From an uncultured Actinomycetes bacterium (GTDB lineage: Bacteria; Actinomycetota; Actinomycetes; S36-B12; CAIYMF01): a stretch of DNA of 42,011 nucleotides. Below are positions 1-8,721 of the stretch, piece by piece; the first letter of the stretch is position 1; each line of letters starts with the position of its first letter. Below the pieces are notes generated by a model that was given only the letters and a program-made list of their open reading frames with translations, had not been told where the DNA came from and searched no databases. Position numbers and translations under genes: made by a program. The stretch is taken from NCBI GenBank assembly GCA_903918645.1, contig CAIXFH010000136.1, forward strand, positions 1-42,011. Reading direction: 5' to 3'.

Positions 1-378
1 CACCAAGTCGAGGTGATCCTCAGCATCGATCTCCACATGGGCAACGCCCTCGAGCATTCCCGCAACCTCATCGAGGACAACTCGGGTCGTACGACAAGGT
101 GCGCAGAAGGCTGAGGAGAACTGCACCAACGTGGCTCGCGGCCCCAGCGGTGCACCCAGGTCTAGGGCGCTCATCCGGTCACCGTCATGGGAGGCGCGCA
201 CATCAGAGTTGGCAGCGGAGTTGGGACTGGCAGGCAAATCGATCGAGTCGGTGTCGTCGGCGGGGAGTTCAACTATCGTCGCACCGACAACTTTGAGTGC
301 GCCATCGGTGGCACGTCGATAGATCCCGAACGCCGTTGCGGCGACGAGAATCAGCGCAAGCACCACATAGCCGATCAC
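1..378 (-). CDS. Membrane-anchored thioredoxin-like protein (3' end outside window)
   Basis: The first 126 codons of a leftward gene that runs off the window edge. The GTG start at 378 overlaps the stop of the upstream hydrolase (GTGA, 4 bases), so translation is probably coupled; an in-frame TTG at 390 is an alternative. Residues 2-20 are hydrophobic ([18 protein letters not shown]), a single membrane anchor, then comes a Ser/Asp-rich linker to about residue 78. A thioredoxin-type segment follows with the redox motif FCAPCR (Cys92, Cys95) and the downstream pattern HVEIDAEDH. Known of the family: CxxC thioredoxin-fold proteins reduce or exchange disulfides outside the membrane. Inferred: an extracytoplasmic thiol-disulfide protein. 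The partner substrate cannot be read from the sequence. Confidence 0.82.
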   Translation of the reverse strand, partial: MIGYVVLALILVAATAFGIYRRATDGALKVVGATIVELPADDTDSIDLPASPNSAANSDVRASHDGDRMSALDLGAPLGPRATLVQFSSAFCAPCRTTRVVLDEVAGMLEGVAHVEIDAEDHLDLV

Positions 379-1319
379 GTCTGGCTCCAACCAGCGGCGG
401 GTGTTGATTGTTCCCGCATGCGCGTGAGGTCAGTATTGCCCACATTTCCTAGCTTCAGGACGGGCACTCCGCCACATGCGGCAACGCCCCAAGCGCCAAG
501 GCGCGCAGCGATCTCGGTACTTGTTGCCGATTCGGCATGACCGAAATCTTCAAGCATCCATTCGTCGGTGTGATCTGCAACTCCGCGGTCTCGAGCTCCG
601 TCACGAGCAGCCGTGGCGATGGTCTCCCCATGTTCGATCGGCAAGAACGCGTCTTGCCCGCCATGCACTACGAGCAACGGAGTGGGCGCGATCATCGCCG
701 CAACTTCAGATGGCGACGTGGGAAATGGGTCCTGCCACATGTTCGTCGTGACTCGAGTGTCGAAGGCGTATCGCAACGCTGCCCTGCCAAGCGGATTCTC
801 AACTGCAACGTGCAAGAGTCGCATCCGGTCGGTGCCACGGTAGAACCAGAAGCCGGGTGAACTCACCGAGACAACGGCGTCGGGGTGATGTTCTGCATCG
901 GCATGAGCGGCCTGGCGCAAGACCACCGACCCCCCGAGAGAGAAGCCGACAGTGACAATGGGGCCGGCACCACACCAACGTGCCCAGTCGATCGCCGCAT
1001 TGAGATCGAGAATTTCTGCATCGCCCACTGTCGACTTCCCCGACGATGAGCCATGCCCGCGTAGATCGAACGAAACCACATTGCCGTAGGCACTCAGCGC
1101 TCGAGCGATTCGCCGATTGTCGCGCAGCCGCCAACTTCCTGTGAAGCCATGAGCCACAACAAAACACAAAGATCCCTTGGTGGCAGGGTCGAAGTCGACA
1201 TCGATAGCTCGGTCAAAGGCCACCGAGATTCGCTCGCCGTCAGAAGTAAAGACCGTGCCCGTCCGTACTGGCTGCGTCTCGTCGAGAGCCCGAGCACGCA
1301 GCGGCATGCGCAGATCCAT
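375..1319 (-). CDS. Alpha/beta hydrolase, serine esterase/lipase-like
   Basis: A 314-aa cytosolic alpha/beta-hydrolase-fold protein. It shows the oxyanion-hole HGF (57-59), RGHG (87-90), the nucleophile elbow GFSLGG (Ser127), the acid in HGGQD (Asp223) and the catalytic His in FGHAE (His261), so the triad looks complete. The length is normal for the family. The ATG at 1319 is preceded on the minus strand by a strong GGGAGGAG ribosome site. It is followed by the thioredoxin-like gene with a 4-base overlap and diverges from glnR. The substrate is unknown; carboxylester hydrolysis is the default guess for this fold. Confidence 0.85.
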   Translation of the reverse strand: MDLRMPLRARALDETQPVRTGTVFTSDGERISVAFDRAIDVDFDPATKGSLCFVVAHGFTGSWRLRDNRRIARALSAYGNVVSFDLRGHGSSSGKSTVGDAEILDLNAAIDWARWCGAGPIVTVGFSLGGSVVLRQAAHADAEHHPDAVVSVSSPGFWFYRGTDRMRLLHVAVENPLGRAALRYAFDTRVTTNMWQDPFPTSPSEVAAMIAPTPLLVVHGGQDAFLPIEHGETIATAARDGARDRGVADHTDEWMLEDFGHAESATSTEIAARLGAWGVAACGGVPVLKLGNVGNTDLTRMREQSTPAAGWSQT

Positions 1320-1420
1320 GTGGGCTATTCTCCTCCCATAGGGATCCGGGCGAAGGCGCCCCAGGGTCCCTTAGCGATTTGGTTGACGACAAACCACCAC
1401 ATTTACCGCAGAACTAGACC

Positions 1421-1428
1421 GAGGGGAG
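1421..1428 (+). promoter_or_regulatory. Ribosome binding site that fixes the glnR start
   Basis: GAGGGGAG lies 5 bases before the ATG at 1434. The reading frame is open much further upstream (from 1149), but the upstream part lies inside the divergent hydrolase and does not resemble GlnR, whose usual N-terminus begins exactly at this ATG. A TTGACG at 1383-1388 could be a -35 box, but no convincing -10 was seen. Confidence 0.7.
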
Positions 1429-1433
1429 TCAAC

Positions 1434-2147
1434 ATGGCCACCCTTCTGCTGCTGACCAACGCGCTTGTACCCTCATCCGAGGTGCTTCCTGCGTTGGGGT
1501 TACTGCATCACCACGTACGGGTACTGCCCGCCGAGAGCATGGCCCTGCTCGATGCCCCTTCGTGCGATGCCATCTTGGTTGATGGTCGACGCGACCTCCC
1601 GGCTGTGCGCTCATTCACCCGACTTCTACGCACCACCGGAGTAGACCAGCCGGTGATCCTGATCACTACTGAGGGCAACCTCGTGGCTGTTTCCGTCGAC
1701 TGGGGTATCGATGACGTCATCCTCGATACTGCCGGCCCAGCCGAGCTAGATGCCCGGCTCAGGCTTGCCATGGGTCGGCTAGCACTGACCCTGGACGACA
1801 ACGCCCCCGATGAGATCCGCAGCGGTGATGTCAGCATCGACGAAGCCACCTACACGGCTCGCGTCCGCGGTCGAATACTCGACCTGACTTTCAAGGAATT
1901 CGAACTTCTCAAGTTCCTGACCCAACACCCAGGTCGGGTGTTCAGCCGCGCACAACTGCTCCAGGAAGTGTGGGGCTACGACTACTTCGGCGGTACCCGC
2001 ACTGTCGATGTCCACGTGCGCCGGCTCAGAGCCAAACTCGGGCCAGAACATGAGGCCGTGATCGGCACGGTGCGCAACGTCGGTTACCGCTTCGTTCCCC
2101 CGCCCCGCAATGACGACTTGGCATCAACACCCGCCACAGTTGGTTAG
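1434..2147 (+). CDS. glnR: GlnR, OmpR-type global nitrogen regulator
   Basis: A 237-aa response-regulator-like transcription factor, very close to streptomycete and mycobacterial GlnR as I remember them. The N-terminal receiver domain (1-120) opens with LLLLTNAL and keeps Asp50 and Arg52 in VDGRRDLP. In GlnR this aspartate is known as an orphan site that stabilises the dimer rather than a routine phospho-acceptor. The C-terminal winged helix (about 135-228) has [34 protein letters not shown] and [10 protein letters not shown]. GlnR controls ammonium assimilation and other nitrogen genes, acting at GTnAC-type half sites. No sensor kinase lies beside it, as expected for an orphan regulator. mshD follows after 57 bases, a neighbour also known in mycobacteria. 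Confidence 0.95.
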   Translation: MATLLLLTNALVPSSEVLPALGLLHHHVRVLPAESMALLDAPSCDAILVDGRRDLPAVRSFTRLLRTTGVDQPVILITTEGNLVAVSVDWGIDDVILDTAGPAELDARLRLAMGRLALTLDDNAPDEIRSGDVSIDEATYTARVRGRILDLTFKEFELLKFLTQHPGRVFSRAQLLQEVWGYDYFGGTRTVDVHVRRLRAKLGPEHEAVIGTVRNVGYRFVPPPRNDDLASTPATVG

Positions 2148-2204
2148 CCCCACCGCGGTATGCCGCCGTGCCGATACCACGTGCCGACGCCTATCGTCAG
2201 AGGC

Positions 2205-3266
2205 GTGACTACCACCGACATACCGCCGCAGCCGCGCGTCGACTGGGAGATCTTGCATCACCTCAGCGATGCCGACGTGCATGACGTGGGCCTGTTGGTC
2301 GACCAAGTCACCGAGACTGACGGAGATCGCCCCTTGTCAGAGCACGTGCTACTCCACTTGCGTTATGGCGGAGACGTCGACGTTCGTCACATCTTGGCGC
2401 GGGTTGACTCAACCCTGGTCGGCTACGCGCACCTCGATGTAACCGACGGGGTAGTTGGCCCAAGCGTTGAGCTGGCCGTGGCCCCCTTCGCTCGACGTCG
2501 AGGGATCGGACGTCAACTCGTAGAACACGCCAGGCTCGAGGCGGCCGATGACCGCGTGCGCCTCTGGGCCCACGGTGAGCATCCGAGCGCGACAGCACTT
2601 GCCACGTCATTGGGATTTCGGCGACTGCGCACTCTCTGGCAACTACGTCGCACCTTGGAGACGGCACTTCCCGATCCGCAATGGCCAGCCGGCATACGTC
2701 TGCGCACCTACTTACCCGGAATGGACGACGACGAGTGGCTTGCACTCAATGCGCGAGCCTTCGTCGCACTTCCGGATCAAGGAAGCTGGACCCATGACCA
2801 TCTCGAAGCCCGCATGCGCGAACCGTGGTTTGATCCCACCGGATTCTTCGTCGCAGTCCAGGACGACCCCGAAGGCAACGAACGCATGGTCGGATTTCAC
2901 TGGACCAAGGTGCACGGCGCCAAAGAGCACGACCACGAGATCGATCACGTCCATGACGATTCCCATGAACACGAGCATGAGCATGAGCATGACGATTCCC
3001 ATGAGCATGAGCCGGATCATCATGGGCATGAGCTGATCGGCGAGGTCTACATCGTTGGGCTGGACCCAAGCCACCAGGGCTTAGGCCTCGGTCGGGCGCT
3101 CACCCTCGCCGGACTTCGACACCTTCGAGCCCTGGGGCTGCATGACGTCATGCTTTACGTTGACGCTGAGAACAAGACCGCGATCCGACTGTATGAACAA
3201 CTCGGCTTTACCAGATTCAACGTCGACGTCGAATACGGCGCCCGACCAGCCCAAGCGCAGTCGTGA
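2205..3266 (+). CDS. mshD: Mycothiol synthase MshD with His-rich insertion
   Basis: Two tandem GNAT acetyltransferase domains (about 15-150 and 165-350). MshD acetylates Cys-GlcN-Ins with acetyl-CoA, the last step of mycothiol synthesis. Family-specific pieces are visible: WAHG, ALNARAFVALPDQG, EPWFDPTGFF, FHWTKVHG, GEVYIVGLDP, the CoA loop QGLGLGRALTLAG and LYVDAENKTAIRLYEQLGF. Unusual: between FHWTKVHG and GEVYIVG, where relatives have a short loop, lie 36 residues (about 241-276) containing 14 His plus many Asp/Glu. GTG 2205 is chosen because family N-termini begin close to this point; ATG 2160 and GTG 2181 are in-frame alternatives, and none has a good ribosome site. It sits between glnR and ppk. 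Confidence 0.92.
   Translation: MTTTDIPPQPRVDWEILHHLSDADVHDVGLLVDQVTETDGDRPLSEHVLLHLRYGGDVDVRHILARVDSTLVGYAHLDVTDGVVGPSVELAVAPFARRRGIGRQLVEHARLEAADDRVRLWAHGEHPSATALATSLGFRRLRTLWQLRRTLETALPDPQWPAGIRLRTYLPGMDDDEWLALNARAFVALPDQGSWTHDHLEARMREPWFDPTGFFVAVQDDPEGNERMVGFHWTKVHGAKEHDHEIDHVHDDSHEHEHEHEHDDSHEHEPDHHGHELIGEVYIVGLDPSHQGLGLGRALTLAGLRHLRALGLHDVMLYVDAENKTAIRLYEQLGFTRFNVDVEYGARPAQAQS
2925..3032 (+). repeat. His/Asp/Glu codon repeat inside mshD
   Basis: A low-complexity run built from catgag/cacgag-type codon pairs, with a near-duplicate gacgattcccatga module occurring twice. It encodes alternating His-Glu and His-Asp. The reading frame is kept on both sides, so this is a coding expansion, not a frameshift. 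Confidence 0.85.
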
Positions 3267-3344
3267 AGAGCGGTCCCAAGTCGAATCGACTCCATACCGA
3301 GCACCAACCACCCGGTGTTCGCACTTTTCTGACATCGTTAGCCC

Positions 3345-5456
3345 ATGGCTTCTGACTCATCGGTAGCCGCCAAGGTCTCAGGCGGAACACAACTACCCGA
3401 CGACCGCTTCCTCGACCGAGAACTGTCGTGGCTGGCATTCAACGAGCGCGTCCTCGAACTAGCCGAGGATAGCCAGCTACCCCTGCTCGAACGAAGCAAG
3501 TTCCTGGCCATCTTCGCGAGCAACTTGGACGAGTTCATCATGGTGCGCGTCGCCGGGCTCAAGCGACGAATCGCAACCGGCATAGCTGTTAAATCAAGCA
3601 GCGGCTTCATGCCGCGCGAACTCCTAGATGCGATCTACGCGCGCACCTCAGAGTTGATGTTGCGCCACGGCGAACTCTTCCAAGCCGAGATCAAGCCAGC
3701 GCTCACAGCCGAGGGTATCCACATCCTGCATTGGGACGAAGCCTCCGAAAGCGAGCAAGCCGAACTCAGCCAGTTCTTCCATGAGCGGGTTTTCCCTGTT
3801 CTCACCCCGCTCGCTGTTGATCCGGCGCACCCATTCCCCTACATCAGCGGGCTCTCGCTCAATCTCGCGGTCGTGGTCAGAAACCCCATCAGCGGGAACG
3901 AGTTGTTCGCCCGCGTAAAGGTGCCGCCAATCCTTAACCGGTTGGTGCCGGTCGGCTCGTCGAGGTTCGTTCCACTCGAGGACGTCATGGCCGCTCACCT
4001 CGACGTCCTCTTCCCGGGGATGCAGGTGCTCCAACATCACGTCTTCCGCGTCACGCGTAACGAAGACCTCGAAGTTGAAGAGGACGACGCCGAAAACCTT
4101 CTTCTCGCCCTCGAACGCGAACTCATGCGTCGACGATTCGGGCCGCCGGTCCGCCTCGAGGTCGAACAGAGTATCGACCCTTATGTTCTCGACCTCCTCG
4201 AGCGCGAACTTGGCATTGGCATCGGTGAGGTAGTCCGCATCCCCGGTCTGCTAGATCTCACCGCACTCTGGGCCATCGACCGCTCCCCGCGCGACGATCT
4301 GAAATACCCTGCGTTCCTTCCGCGCACGAGCCGCGAACTTGCCGAGGTTGAAATCGCCTCTCCCCCAGACGTTCTCGAGGCGATGCGTGACCACGAGGTA
4401 CTTCTTCATCATCCTTACGACTCATTTTCCACCAGCGTCCAACGCTTTCTTGAGCAAGCTGCCACCGATCCGAAAGTGCTGGCAATTAAGCAGACCCTCT
4501 ACCGCACGAGCGGTGATTCACCAATCGTCGACGCACTGGTGGCTGCGGCTGAAGAAGGCAAGCAGGTATTGGCCATCGTCGAGATCAAGGCCCGCTTTGA
4601 CGAGCAGGCCAACATCGACTGGGCGCGCAAGCTTGAGCAAGCTGGCTGCCACGTCGTCTACGGGCTAGTCGGCCTTAAGACGCACTGCAAGCTCTCCATG
4701 GTTGTTCGCGACGATGGCGATAAACTGCGACGCTACGTACACCTAGGTACCGGCAACTACCACCCGAAAACCGCTCGGCTATATGAAGATGTCGGCCTAC
4801 TCACCACTGATGAGGAAGTCGGCGACGACGTAGCGCGGCTGTTCAATGTGCTGTCTGGGTACTCGATGGAGACTGAGTTCTCACGGCTTCTCGTCGCACC
4901 ACATTCGGTCCGCGCCGGCTTGATCGAACGAATTGACCGCGAAGTTGAGAACCATCGAGCGGACCTGCCCGCACACGTGCGGATCAAGTGCAACTCCTTG
5001 GTCGACGAGGCCACCATCGATGCCCTATACCGGGCCGCGCAGGCCGGCGTTCCTGTCGACGTCTGGGTGCGCGGTATCTGCGCACTGCGCCCAGGAGTGC
5101 CCGGGCTCTCCGAGAACATCCGAGTGCGAAGTGTGCTGGGCAGATTCCTCGAGCATTCACGAATCTTCGAATTCGGCAACGCTGGTTCGCCAGAGGTATG
5201 GATCGGATCTGCAGATCTCATGCACCGCAACCTCGATCGACGAGTCGAGGTGCTGGTTCGCCTTGGCAGCCCCACACACGTGCAGCAGTTGTCCGACTTG
5301 ATCGACATGGCCTTTGATCCAGGTATGTCTACCTGGCATCTTGATTCACAAGGTGGGTGGCAACGCGTACACCTTCGCGACGACGGGGCTCCCCTGCGCG
5401 ATATCCACGCCGTGCTCATCGCGCACCAGTCCCGTCGAGTTCAGCCAACACCGTGA
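3345..5456 (+). CDS. ppk: Polyphosphate kinase 1
   Basis: A 703-aa PPK1 of normal length, which reversibly makes inorganic polyphosphate from ATP. The four family blocks are present: N domain beginning [20 protein letters not shown]-like with [18 protein letters not shown], head domain, then C1 and C2 domains of phospholipase-D fold. The phospho-accepting His is His447 in LKTHCKL and the second catalytic His is His627 in [22 protein letters not shown] is also intact. It is cytosolic or membrane-associated. The ATG at 3345 has no clear ribosome site. The gene overlaps the CHAD gene by 4 bases and stands upstream of mutT1 and pstSCAB, tying polyphosphate storage to phosphate uptake. Confidence 0.96.
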   Translation: MASDSSVAAKVSGGTQLPDDRFLDRELSWLAFNERVLELAEDSQLPLLERSKFLAIFASNLDEFIMVRVAGLKRRIATGIAVKSSSGFMPRELLDAIYARTSELMLRHGELFQAEIKPALTAEGIHILHWDEASESEQAELSQFFHERVFPVLTPLAVDPAHPFPYISGLSLNLAVVVRNPISGNELFARVKVPPILNRLVPVGSSRFVPLEDVMAAHLDVLFPGMQVLQHHVFRVTRNEDLEVEEDDAENLLLALERELMRRRFGPPVRLEVEQSIDPYVLDLLERELGIGIGEVVRIPGLLDLTALWAIDRSPRDDLKYPAFLPRTSRELAEVEIASPPDVLEAMRDHEVLLHHPYDSFSTSVQRFLEQAATDPKVLAIKQTLYRTSGDSPIVDALVAAAEEGKQVLAIVEIKARFDEQANIDWARKLEQAGCHVVYGLVGLKTHCKLSMVVRDDGDKLRRYVHLGTGNYHPKTARLYEDVGLLTTDEEVGDDVARLFNVLSGYSMETEFSRLLVAPHSVRAGLIERIDREVENHRADLPAHVRIKCNSLVDEATIDALYRAAQAGVPVDVWVRGICALRPGVPGLSENIRVRSVLGRFLEHSRIFEFGNAGSPEVWIGSADLMHRNLDRRVEVLVRLGSPTHVQQLSDLIDMAFDPGMSTWHLDSQGGWQRVHLRDDGAPLRDIHAVLIAHQSRRVQPTP

Positions 5457-6445
5457 ACGAGGCGCCGGATTCCTCGGTTGCCGCTAACAACTCGAGAGAC
5501 CCAGATCTCGCCCTCCCGCAAGCCGTTCCAGTAAGCCGCGATTCCACAGTAGGAGTTGCGATCCTCGCCCATTTCCGTAGTCAAACGGCGGCCCTGCTTG
5601 AGGCTGAGCGTGGCATCGCTGATGACCGACCAGACGCTGTGCACAGTGCTCGGGTGGCTGCCCGTCGCCTCCGCTCGGGTTTGCGCATCTATGGCGACCT
5701 TTTCGTGGGAGATGTCGCCTCAGCCCTGCGGCCAGAACTTGCTTGGTATGCCAGTCGACTTGCTCCTGCACGCGATCTCGAAGTCTTCATCGAACTGCTG
5801 GAAAGCGGACGACGTGCATCGATCACTGAAGCCAACGATTCGACGATCAGCTCGGAAGATGAGCTGCTTGTCACCGCTCTAGTCCCATGGCTGCGCGCTC
5901 AGCACTCACAGGCAGTTGCGTCCGCAGCGGCCGACGTCCGCAGCGATCGAGCGGGAGATTTGCGCGTCCAGTTGCGTGCTGCTGCAAACACGCCGCGCTA
6001 CACCAGAGTCGCATCACGCCGGGCGTCGAAAGTTCTTGCCCCCAGAGTCCTTGCCGCCGACCGGAAGGCGACCCGCGCTCTCGAAAAGTTAGAGCCCACC
6101 GATGCGTCCGAGGAGTGGCACGCGGTGCGGATAGCCGCGAAGCGCGCACGATACGCAGCCGAGGTCGGTGCGCCGGTATTCGGCAAGTCGTGCCAGCACC
6201 TCGCCAGGCTTTGGGCGTCGGTCAGTGAGCCACTCGGTCTCGCACAAGACGCAGTGATTCAGCAAGATCTAGTCCGTCAACGAATCGGCGATGCAGCCTT
6301 TCCACTCACCGCCGCTGAAGCTTTCGCGTGCGGTGTACTCGTCGCATCGTCGCGCGAACGCGAAGCACGAGCGCAACTTCTGACCAAGGGGCTGTGGCGC
6401 GAAGCCAGAGACGAGCACCGACAACTTGCGCGTGGCGTTAAGTAA
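5453..6445 (+). CDS. CHAD domain protein (polyphosphate-associated)
   Basis: A 330-aa, mostly helical protein. CHAD features seen: [21 protein letters not shown] near residues 61-80, the [14 protein letters not shown] segment, and a second half with [24 protein letters not shown]. Conserved His and basic residues of this kind bind polyphosphate. The GTG at 5453 overlaps the ppk stop (GTGA), which marks the start; the frame is open further upstream but only inside ppk. The stop overlaps the mutT1 ATG by one base (TAATG). Position directly behind ppk fits CHAD's known link to polyphosphate granules. No CYTH/triphosphatase domain is fused to it. Confidence 0.88.
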   Translation: MNEAPDSSVAANNSRDPDLALPQAVPVSRDSTVGVAILAHFRSQTAALLEAERGIADDRPDAVHSARVAARRLRSGLRIYGDLFVGDVASALRPELAWYASRLAPARDLEVFIELLESGRRASITEANDSTISSEDELLVTALVPWLRAQHSQAVASAAADVRSDRAGDLRVQLRAAANTPRYTRVASRRASKVLAPRVLAADRKATRALEKLEPTDASEEWHAVRIAAKRARYAAEVGAPVFGKSCQHLARLWASVSEPLGLAQDAVIQQDLVRQRIGDAAFPLTAAEAFACGVLVASSREREARAQLLTKGLWREARDEHRQLARGVK

Positions 6446-7377
6446 TGTCCCAGTCAACGTCAATTTCCATTGAGGCTGCAGGGGCCGTGGTGGTGCGCGC
6501 AGGTGCACTGGCACCCGAAGTTCTGGTGGTGCACCGTCCGTATCGCGCCGACTGGTCGCTACCCAAGGGCAAGCTCGAGACAGGCGAACGACACGAGGTC
6601 GCTGCCGTCCGCGAAGTGCATGAAGAAACGGGAGTGCACTGCACGCTTGGGCCTGCCTTGCCCAGTTCTTACTATCAGATCGACGGAGTCGCTAAGCGGG
6701 TCAAGTATTGGCGTGCCAGCGTTAGCGGCGTCGATAGCCGCGAACCTGACAGCGAGGTTGACGAGGTTCGTTGGGTGACAGGCGACGAGGCGCAGGCACT
6801 GCTGACTTACCCCAGTGAGCGCGACGTCGTCAACCAGGCACTGGGCATTCCGACCACCACGGCGCTCGTGATCTTGCGCCATGCGGAAGCCACCAAGCGA
6901 GCCGCATGGATCGAATCAGGTCACCGGGACGCGGCCGAGGACGACCAGCGCCCACTAAATGCAGAGGGCGAGCGTCACGCCACTTATCTCGTGCCATTGC
7001 TTGCCGCATACGGACTCACAACAGTGATCTCTTCCGATGCCGCACGCTGCCGGACCAGTGTGCTTCCGTTCGCGAATTCACAGCACCTAGAGATCGCTGT
7101 GGAGCCTGCGTTCAGTGAGCGTGCCTGTGTGCACGACCCCAACGACACGGTCGAGGCTGTCCGTCAGCAACTCGGTCACGCCGGTGCGGTGCTGTGGTGC
7201 ACGCACCGACCCGTACTTCCGATTCTGCTGAAGGCTCTCGCCACCGAGCTTGGACTGGCCACAGATTCGGGCGACCTGCGCGCCCAACTTGATCCGCGGC
7301 TGAAGCCAGGAGCCGCGATCGTCGTGCATCGCGACGATGAAGGCACCGTGATCGCGATAGACCGGCTCGAGTTCTAA
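6445..7377 (+). CDS. mutT1: MutT1-like NUDIX hydrolase fused to histidine phosphatase
   Basis: A 310-aa two-domain enzyme. The N-terminal NUDIX domain (about 8-135) has WSLPKGKLETGE and the NUDIX box at 42-63 with AVREVHEETG. The C-terminal histidine-phosphatase domain (about 138-305) has LRHAEA (His146), the SSDAARCRTSV arginine motif and CTHRP (His254). Mycobacterial MutT1 has the same order and also lies next to ppk; it hydrolyses 8-oxo-dGTP/8-oxo-GTP and dinucleoside polyphosphates, clearing oxidised nucleotides. The ATG overlaps the CHAD stop by one base, so ppk-CHAD-mutT1 is one translationally linked operon. Confidence 0.9.
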   Translation: MSQSTSISIEAAGAVVVRAGALAPEVLVVHRPYRADWSLPKGKLETGERHEVAAVREVHEETGVHCTLGPALPSSYYQIDGVAKRVKYWRASVSGVDSREPDSEVDEVRWVTGDEAQALLTYPSERDVVNQALGIPTTTALVILRHAEATKRAAWIESGHRDAAEDDQRPLNAEGERHATYLVPLLAAYGLTTVISSDAARCRTSVLPFANSQHLEIAVEPAFSERACVHDPNDTVEAVRQQLGHAGAVLWCTHRPVLPILLKALATELGLATDSGDLRAQLDPRLKPGAAIVVHRDDEGTVIAIDRLEF

Positions 7378-7405
7378 GGCTTGAGTTCGAAGGCTCGAGT
7401 TCGAA
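7364..7405 (+). repeat. Three 14-bp tandem repeats spanning the mutT1 stop codon
   Basis: Units at 7364-7377 (GGCTCGAGTTCTAA), 7378-7391 (GGCTTGAGTTCGAA) and 7392-7405 (GGCTCGAGTTCGAA), with a partial fourth GGCTCG. The first unit is the last codons and TAA of mutT1; the copies differ from it by one or two bases. It reads as local duplication of the 3' end of the gene. Confidence 0.9.
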
Positions 7406-7432
7406 GGCTCGCGCTCTGCGTCAATGCTGTTT

Positions 7433-7465
7433 GTTTCCTTATTGTTCACCTTTTGTTTACGTTAC
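7433..7465 (+). promoter_or_regulatory. Probable PhoP (PHO) box upstream of pstS
   Basis: Three contiguous 11-base direct-repeat units: GTTTCCTTATT (7433-7443), GTTCACCTTTT (7444-7454) and GTTTACGTTAC (7455-7465). Streptomycete PhoP binds tandem 11-base units of the GTTCACC type, so spacing and sequence both fit. A looser GTTCGGCCACC at 7474-7484 is out of phase. The block ends 27 bases before the proposed -10 box, where PhoP could replace a -35 contact. phoP/phoR are not in the window. Confidence 0.72.
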
Positions 7466-7492
7466 TTCGGCCTGTTCGGCCACCAACCCTCC

Positions 7493-7498
7493 TAGCGT
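7493..7498 (+). promoter_or_regulatory. Candidate -10 box of pstS (TAGCGT)
   Basis: TAGCGT matches the actinobacterial TAnnnT pattern and would start RNA near 7505. The pstS leader would then contain GGAGGA at 7531-7536, 7 bases before the GTG at 7544, which decides that start over an earlier in-frame ATG at 7529. Confidence 0.45.
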
Positions 7499-7543
7499 CA
7501 ATAAGACACGACAAGTGGCCAACGTCCAATGGAGGACATTCAC

Positions 7544-8632
7544 GTGACCATCTCGCGCACTTCCCAATTCGCCGCCCTGGCCATGATCGGGGCCCTTGCC
7601 CTATCCGCATGTGGTTCAGACGGTGGCGGCGGGGCTTCCGGCTCAACCATCGGTGGCCAGCCCTGCGTATCAGGCGAGATCAAGGCATCGGGCTCAAGCG
7701 CTCAGAAGAACGCAATGGCCGACTGGATCAACGCCTATCAAACCGCCTGCACCGGAGCGACGATCAACTACCAGGCCAATGGCTCCGGAGCTGGAGTCAC
7801 TGATTTCAGCAACGGCCAGACCGCATTCGCCGGGTCTGACTCAGCTCTGAAGGACGCTGACCGCCCCGCAGCAGACGCGCGTTGCGCCAAGGGTGCAGCT
7901 ATCGACATCCCCATGGTCGGCGGCGCAATCGTCCTCGCGTACAACGTTTCTGGCATCGACAAGCTGGTGCTCACACCTGATGTGATCGCCGGAATCTTCG
8001 CCAACACCATCACCAAGTGGAATGATCCTGCGATCGCAGCAGCCAACGCAGGTGCAGCCTTACCTGACGCGACCATTGCCCAGTTCCACCGCAGCGATTC
8101 ATCCGGAACCACCGATAACTTCACCAAGTTCCTCACCGCCACCGCCCCGAGTGTCTGGACGTACGACAAGGGCAAGGACTGGAAGGCGCCAGGCGGTCAG
8201 GGCGCCAAGGGTTCAGACGGTGTCACGACTTCGCTGAAGAGCACCGCTAACTCGATCGGCTACGTCGAGCTCTCGTTCGCCCAGGACGCATCCCTAGCGG
8301 TGGCGTCGGTCGACAACGGAGGCGGCGCGATCGAGGCCACCTCCGCAAATGCTGCGACGACCATCTCGGCCGCCACCGTCGCCGGCACTGGGAACGACTT
8401 GGCTCTTACGATCGACTACACCACCAAGACCGGCTACCCGATCGTGCTCGTCACCTACGAGATCACCTGCGAGAAGGGGCTTGACTCAGCTGCCCTGGAG
8501 TTGACCAAGTCGTTCCTCACCTACACATCGAGCGACGAAGGCCAAAGCAAGCTCACCGAAAACGGCTACGTCGCAATCACTGGCGACTTGCTAACGAAGG
8601 TACGTACTTCCGTGTCAGCGATCTCTGCCTGA
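7544..8632 (+). CDS. pstS: Phosphate-binding lipoprotein PstS
   Basis: A 362-aa periplasmic-type binding protein of the Pst phosphate ABC importer. The N-terminus is a lipoprotein signal: a hydrophobic stretch, then LSAC with the lipidated Cys at residue 23, followed by a Gly/Ser-rich linker. PstS motifs are clear: GSSAQ, NYQANGSGAG (phosphate loop), FAGSD, IPMVGGAIVLAYN, IFANTITKWNDPAI and the HRSDSSGTTDNFTKFL segment. The GTG at 7544 is supported by the GGAGGA ribosome site. It is first in pstSCAB and is likely induced by low phosphate through the upstream PHO box. A strong hairpin follows the gene. Confidence 0.96.
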   Translation: MTISRTSQFAALAMIGALALSACGSDGGGGASGSTIGGQPCVSGEIKASGSSAQKNAMADWINAYQTACTGATINYQANGSGAGVTDFSNGQTAFAGSDSALKDADRPAADARCAKGAAIDIPMVGGAIVLAYNVSGIDKLVLTPDVIAGIFANTITKWNDPAIAAANAGAALPDATIAQFHRSDSSGTTDNFTKFLTATAPSVWTYDKGKDWKAPGGQGAKGSDGVTTSLKSTANSIGYVELSFAQDASLAVASVDNGGGAIEATSANAATTISAATVAGTGNDLALTIDYTTKTGYPIVLVTYEITCEKGLDSAALELTKSFLTYTSSDEGQSKLTENGYVAITGDLLTKVRTSVSAISA

Positions 8633-8642
8633 CGCTAGATTG

Positions 8643-8681
8643 AGGTCCGGGGGCAGCGAGAGCATCGCCGCCCCCGGACCT
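8643..8681 (+). terminator. 12-bp perfect hairpin between pstS and pstC
   Basis: AGGTCCGGGGGC (8643-8654) pairs perfectly with GCCCCCGGACCT (8670-8681) around a 15-base loop. No T-run follows. It is likely an attenuator or 3'-end stabiliser that leaves pstS mRNA more abundant than pstCAB, as a binding protein needs. Confidence 0.7.
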
Positions 8682-8721
8682 TGACTTTCAGCCCTCGGGG
8701 GCTCTCCTTCTGGTGGACCAC

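Noticed and set aside
3279-3291. Terminator after mshD
   Set aside because: AGTCGA/TCGACT is only a 6-bp stem around one base with no T-run; too short to support.
3313-3344. PHO box upstream of ppk
   Set aside because: A single GTTCGCACTTT-like unit occurs near 3317 but no second unit follows in 11-base phase.
4757-5419. Long open frame antisense to ppk
   Set aside because: It is fully inside ppk, Ser/Arg-rich as expected from antisense GC-rich coding DNA, and has no family resemblance.
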